Under the pieces are notes generated by a model. That model was not told where the DNA came from and searched no databases. It saw only the letters and a list, made by a program, of their open reading frames with translations. The position numbers were made by a program, and so were the translations under genes. A DNA stretch of 64,000 nucleotides from assembly GCF_000346485.2 (NCBI RefSeq), contig NZ_KQ976356.1:1-64000 (forward strand), given 5' to 3'. This DNA is from Scytonema hofmannii PCC 7110 (GTDB lineage: Bacteria; Cyanobacteriota; Cyanobacteriia; Cyanobacteriales; Nostocaceae). The first letter of the stretch is position 1; every line of letters begins with the position of its first letter. Positions 62,001 through 64,000 of the stretch are shown here, piece by piece.

Positions 62001-62725
62001 ACAATCCTGAAAGTCAGTTGGTTTTCCGTCCAAAAAATCATCAACTAGCGATCATTGAACCAGATGTTATCCGTTTGTGGGATTTGTCGTTGAGCAAGGA
62101 AGTGGATACATTCCCAGGAAATTACGGTGGCTCTAGTTTTAGCTTTAGCCCGGATGGCAAGCAATTAGCAATCCTTGAAACTAACGACACTTTACGTGTG
62201 TTGGATTTGTCGAACAAGCAAGTGCAGGAAATTAAGTGGGATACAGCCCCACTTGCTAGCGCGATCTGGAGCCAAGACGGTAAGTTACTAGTCGCTACTA
62301 TAGGAGACTTTGGTCCTGGGGGTAGAACTGTCAATTTGTGGGATTTATTATCACGCAAACAGTTTGCATCTTTATTAGTAGGGCAAGATTATGTACGCAA
62401 TCATACAGATGTCACTTTTAACTATGATAGCGGCTTAGTTGCCATTGCCAAAGAAGGTACTATTGGTTTGTGGGACTTTCAAGATAGACAAATAGTCGAG
62501 TTTCAAGCTCATTCAGGCAATGTCAAAAGCTTATCTATTAGCCCTGATGGTAGTACACTGGCTGTTGTTGGGGAGGACGGTACCGCTAAGTTGTGGCAGC
62601 TTGGAGAGATAGATGAACTCCTAGAACGGGGTTGTCAGCGAGTTGGTGATTATTTAGTTACCCTTAATGAGAATAACCGCGATCGCCATCTTTGTGATGA
62701 CATCATTGTAAACTCTCGCCCGTAG
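59035..62725 (+). pseudogene. C-terminal part of a caspase-STAND-WD40 gene, cut by the transposon
   Basis: The frame opens at the transposon edge and reads LVKAGLIPYLRQNHQKWYIL, i.e. the sequence just after a Walker A (GKSSLVKAGL) of STAND NTPases; the P-loop itself is missing. The first Met is at 59102 (1207 codons from there). It keeps Walker B LLLVIDQFEEL (near 156-166), a membrane segment (IGVILGLSWLTFWAL), and at least ten WD40-like units (F-S-P-D-G-K...L-W). The terminus LWQLGEIDELLERGC is typical. Without its P-loop it cannot bind ATP normally. Translation from 59102 is possible but unproven. Confidence 0.8.
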
Positions 62726-62802
62726 AAGAAGAGATGAGATAAGACAGTTGGAACGCCAATCCATAACCTTTGACATAAATAGCCAACAACTCAATAAATC
62801 TT

Positions 62803-62837
62803 AAAAGTCGTCTTCTAACAGACGACTTTTATTTTTA
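62803..62837 (+). terminator. intrinsic terminator after the WD40 gene
   Basis: AAAAGTCGTCT and AGACGACTTTT form an 11-bp perfect stem with the loop TCTAAC, followed by ATTTTTAA. Confidence 0.85.
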
Positions 62838-62889
62838 ACCACAGCTTTGTTGCTACGCACGGTCATATTGATTTCAATTAATTAAAATT

Positions 62890-63882
62890 ATGGCAAGAAA
62901 TCAAACAAAGCCTACCTCTACTACTGAAGATACCACAGCAGTAGCTTCAGAAACTCCTCAAGCTAATGAAACAAACGGAAATAATGATGACATTCTAAAA
63001 CGTAAATCTAACATTTCTAAGTTTGCCGAAACCAGGTATAACGCGCCAATTAGCAACATCTGCATCTGCCAAGTCATCAACCACATGGAACCAGAAAAAG
63101 TCGGGTTATTCATCAAGGAGAAGCATTTAGCAACCATCAACTGGCTTGGACTTGAACCTACCCACAAGCATACCTTCTCCAGTGGTTTACCGGAGATGGG
63201 AGTCTTGCTGCGATCGCCCAGAATGCACATTCTTGATGTCTCTCCTAGATATATCGAACAGCGTGATGACGGCAAAATTGTCGGGGTATATGAATCTCCT
63301 GATGGGTATGAAATGTACCAAGCACTTGGTAAGGATACAGCAGTATTAAGACGATTCTACTTGTTACAACTTATCAATGAAAACAACGATAACTTGCACT
63401 CAGTACCCATTGTTCTATCAATTAAAGGTGTTGCGTCATCAAGATTTGGCGAGGCTTACAAGCAATTCCAACGCGAACTTGAGGTTGCATTCGCCCGGTT
63501 TACTGGTACAACTGTAGCCGAAAAATGCCCAGAGTTTCATCGCTTAGGTGCATTCCAACCTACCTTTACTCCATCCCTTGAGCCTAAAGAAGCAGTTAAC
63601 CAAAAGGATAAATCTTGGGTAGCAGTTGTCTCTGACTACAAAACGCCTAACCCCGACGGCAGTGACTTTCTTGAGTTCTTTTCAGAAAACAAAGAAGCCG
63701 AATTCCAAACAACTATGCTGGCAAATCCAGAGTTTTCACACCGCATTGGCAAAACCTCAACAGTCATTACCGAACACCACCGACTTCTAGGTGCAACAGA
63801 CACACCAGTAGCTATGCTTCCTTCTAGGGCAGAAGGTGGTTACGGGACATACAACCCTCAAATGGATAATTTGCCCTACTAA
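62890..63882 (+). CDS. plasmid protein of unknown function
   Basis: 330 residues with a Thr/Asn/Glu-rich N-terminus (1-40) and a compact remainder (ICICQVINHMEPEKVGLFIK; GVASSRFGEAYKQFQREL). No catalytic motif or membrane segment is visible, and I do not recognise a family with certainty. It stands alone after a terminator and is followed at once by a heptamer element. Confidence 0.6.
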   Translation: MARNQTKPTSTTEDTTAVASETPQANETNGNNDDILKRKSNISKFAETRYNAPISNICICQVINHMEPEKVGLFIKEKHLATINWLGLEPTHKHTFSSGLPEMGVLLRSPRMHILDVSPRYIEQRDDGKIVGVYESPDGYEMYQALGKDTAVLRRFYLLQLINENNDNLHSVPIVLSIKGVASSRFGEAYKQFQRELEVAFARFTGTTVAEKCPEFHRLGAFQPTFTPSLEPKEAVNQKDKSWVAVVSDYKTPNPDGSDFLEFFSENKEAEFQTTMLANPEFSHRIGKTSTVITEHHRLLGATDTPVAMLPSRAEGGYGTYNPQMDNLPY

Positions 63883-63887
63883 ACGCT

Positions 63888-64000
63888 TGAAGAAGAATTC
63901 AGGAGTCAGAATTCAGGAGTCAGAATTAATTAGTAGGGGATTTAAACCAGCCACCTAGAAGCACTACTCAATCTTTGATTTAGTGGGAGTTTTAAACCCC
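63888..64000 (+). repeat. palindromic heptamer element, copy 8 (runs off the right edge)
   Basis: TGAAGAAGAATTCAGGAGTC begins 5 bp after the preceding stop codon. The core CACCTAGAAGCACTACT is present; the right arm lies outside the window. Confidence 0.85.

Overview
The window looks like part of a large plasmid, or an integrated conjugative element, of a filamentous (Nostocales-type) cyanobacterium. The grounds are frequent GCGATCGC (HIP1) octamers, heptanucleotide-based STRR-type repeats, palindromic repeats of the ACCGCAGAGG type, and many CHAT, caspase, STAND, TPR, WD40 and pentapeptide proteins. No tRNA, rRNA or CRISPR array was seen.

Layout. 1-4069 (minus strand): a two-gene operon of a CHAT-TIR-AAA fusion followed by an AAA-like ATPase with a coiled-coil tail that runs off the left edge. 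4854-22211 (plus): a type IV secretion/conjugation cluster in the order VirB2-like pilin, VirB3-like, VirB4, VirB5-like, VirB6-like, VirB8-like, VirB10, VirB9, a 479-residue unknown, the VirD4 coupling protein, and three unknowns. No relaxase or VirB11 is recognised. Many junctions of this cluster carry copies of one palindromic heptamer element, and one copy encloses a four-helix-bundle (S23/IVP family) gene. 22745-29444: cupin, a phage-type HNH-like protein, an HTH-STAND-TPR-methyltransferase fusion, a secreted CHAP hydrolase and two small genes. 29737-37650: an operon of a STAND NTPase and four tandem paralogous TPR proteins, the first frameshifted. 37968-42698 (minus): two adjacent membrane ATPases sharing an Ig/CARDB-like domain, one with pentapeptide repeats. 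42956-50280: an EF-hand protein, an MrfA-like DUF1998 helicase, small unknowns and a prim-pol/PriCT primase. 50305-53568: a nucleotidyltransferase, then a tightly coupled PD-(D/E)XK nuclease-like and N6-DNA-methyltransferase operon, with the methyltransferase split by an in-frame stop. 53592-53770: an iteron-like array of nine GAATTTC/GAATTC boxes spaced 21/22 bp. 54163-62725: a caspase-STAND-WD40 death-protein gene interrupted and partly deleted by a 3.8-kb TniA/TniB/resolvase transposon. 62890-63882: an unknown protein, followed by another copy of the heptamer element.

How the parts may fit together. Prim-pol and iteron array suggest a replication region, and the VirB/VirD4 genes suggest transfer. 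Most of the remainder consists of signalling NTPases joined to possible effectors (CHAT protease, TIR, caspase, methyltransferase), the architecture expected of conflict or programmed-death systems. The defensive role is inference from domain composition. Much of the region is also decaying or rearranging: a frameshift, an in-frame stop, a transposon with no target duplication, and a relic 3' end of a second WD40 gene.
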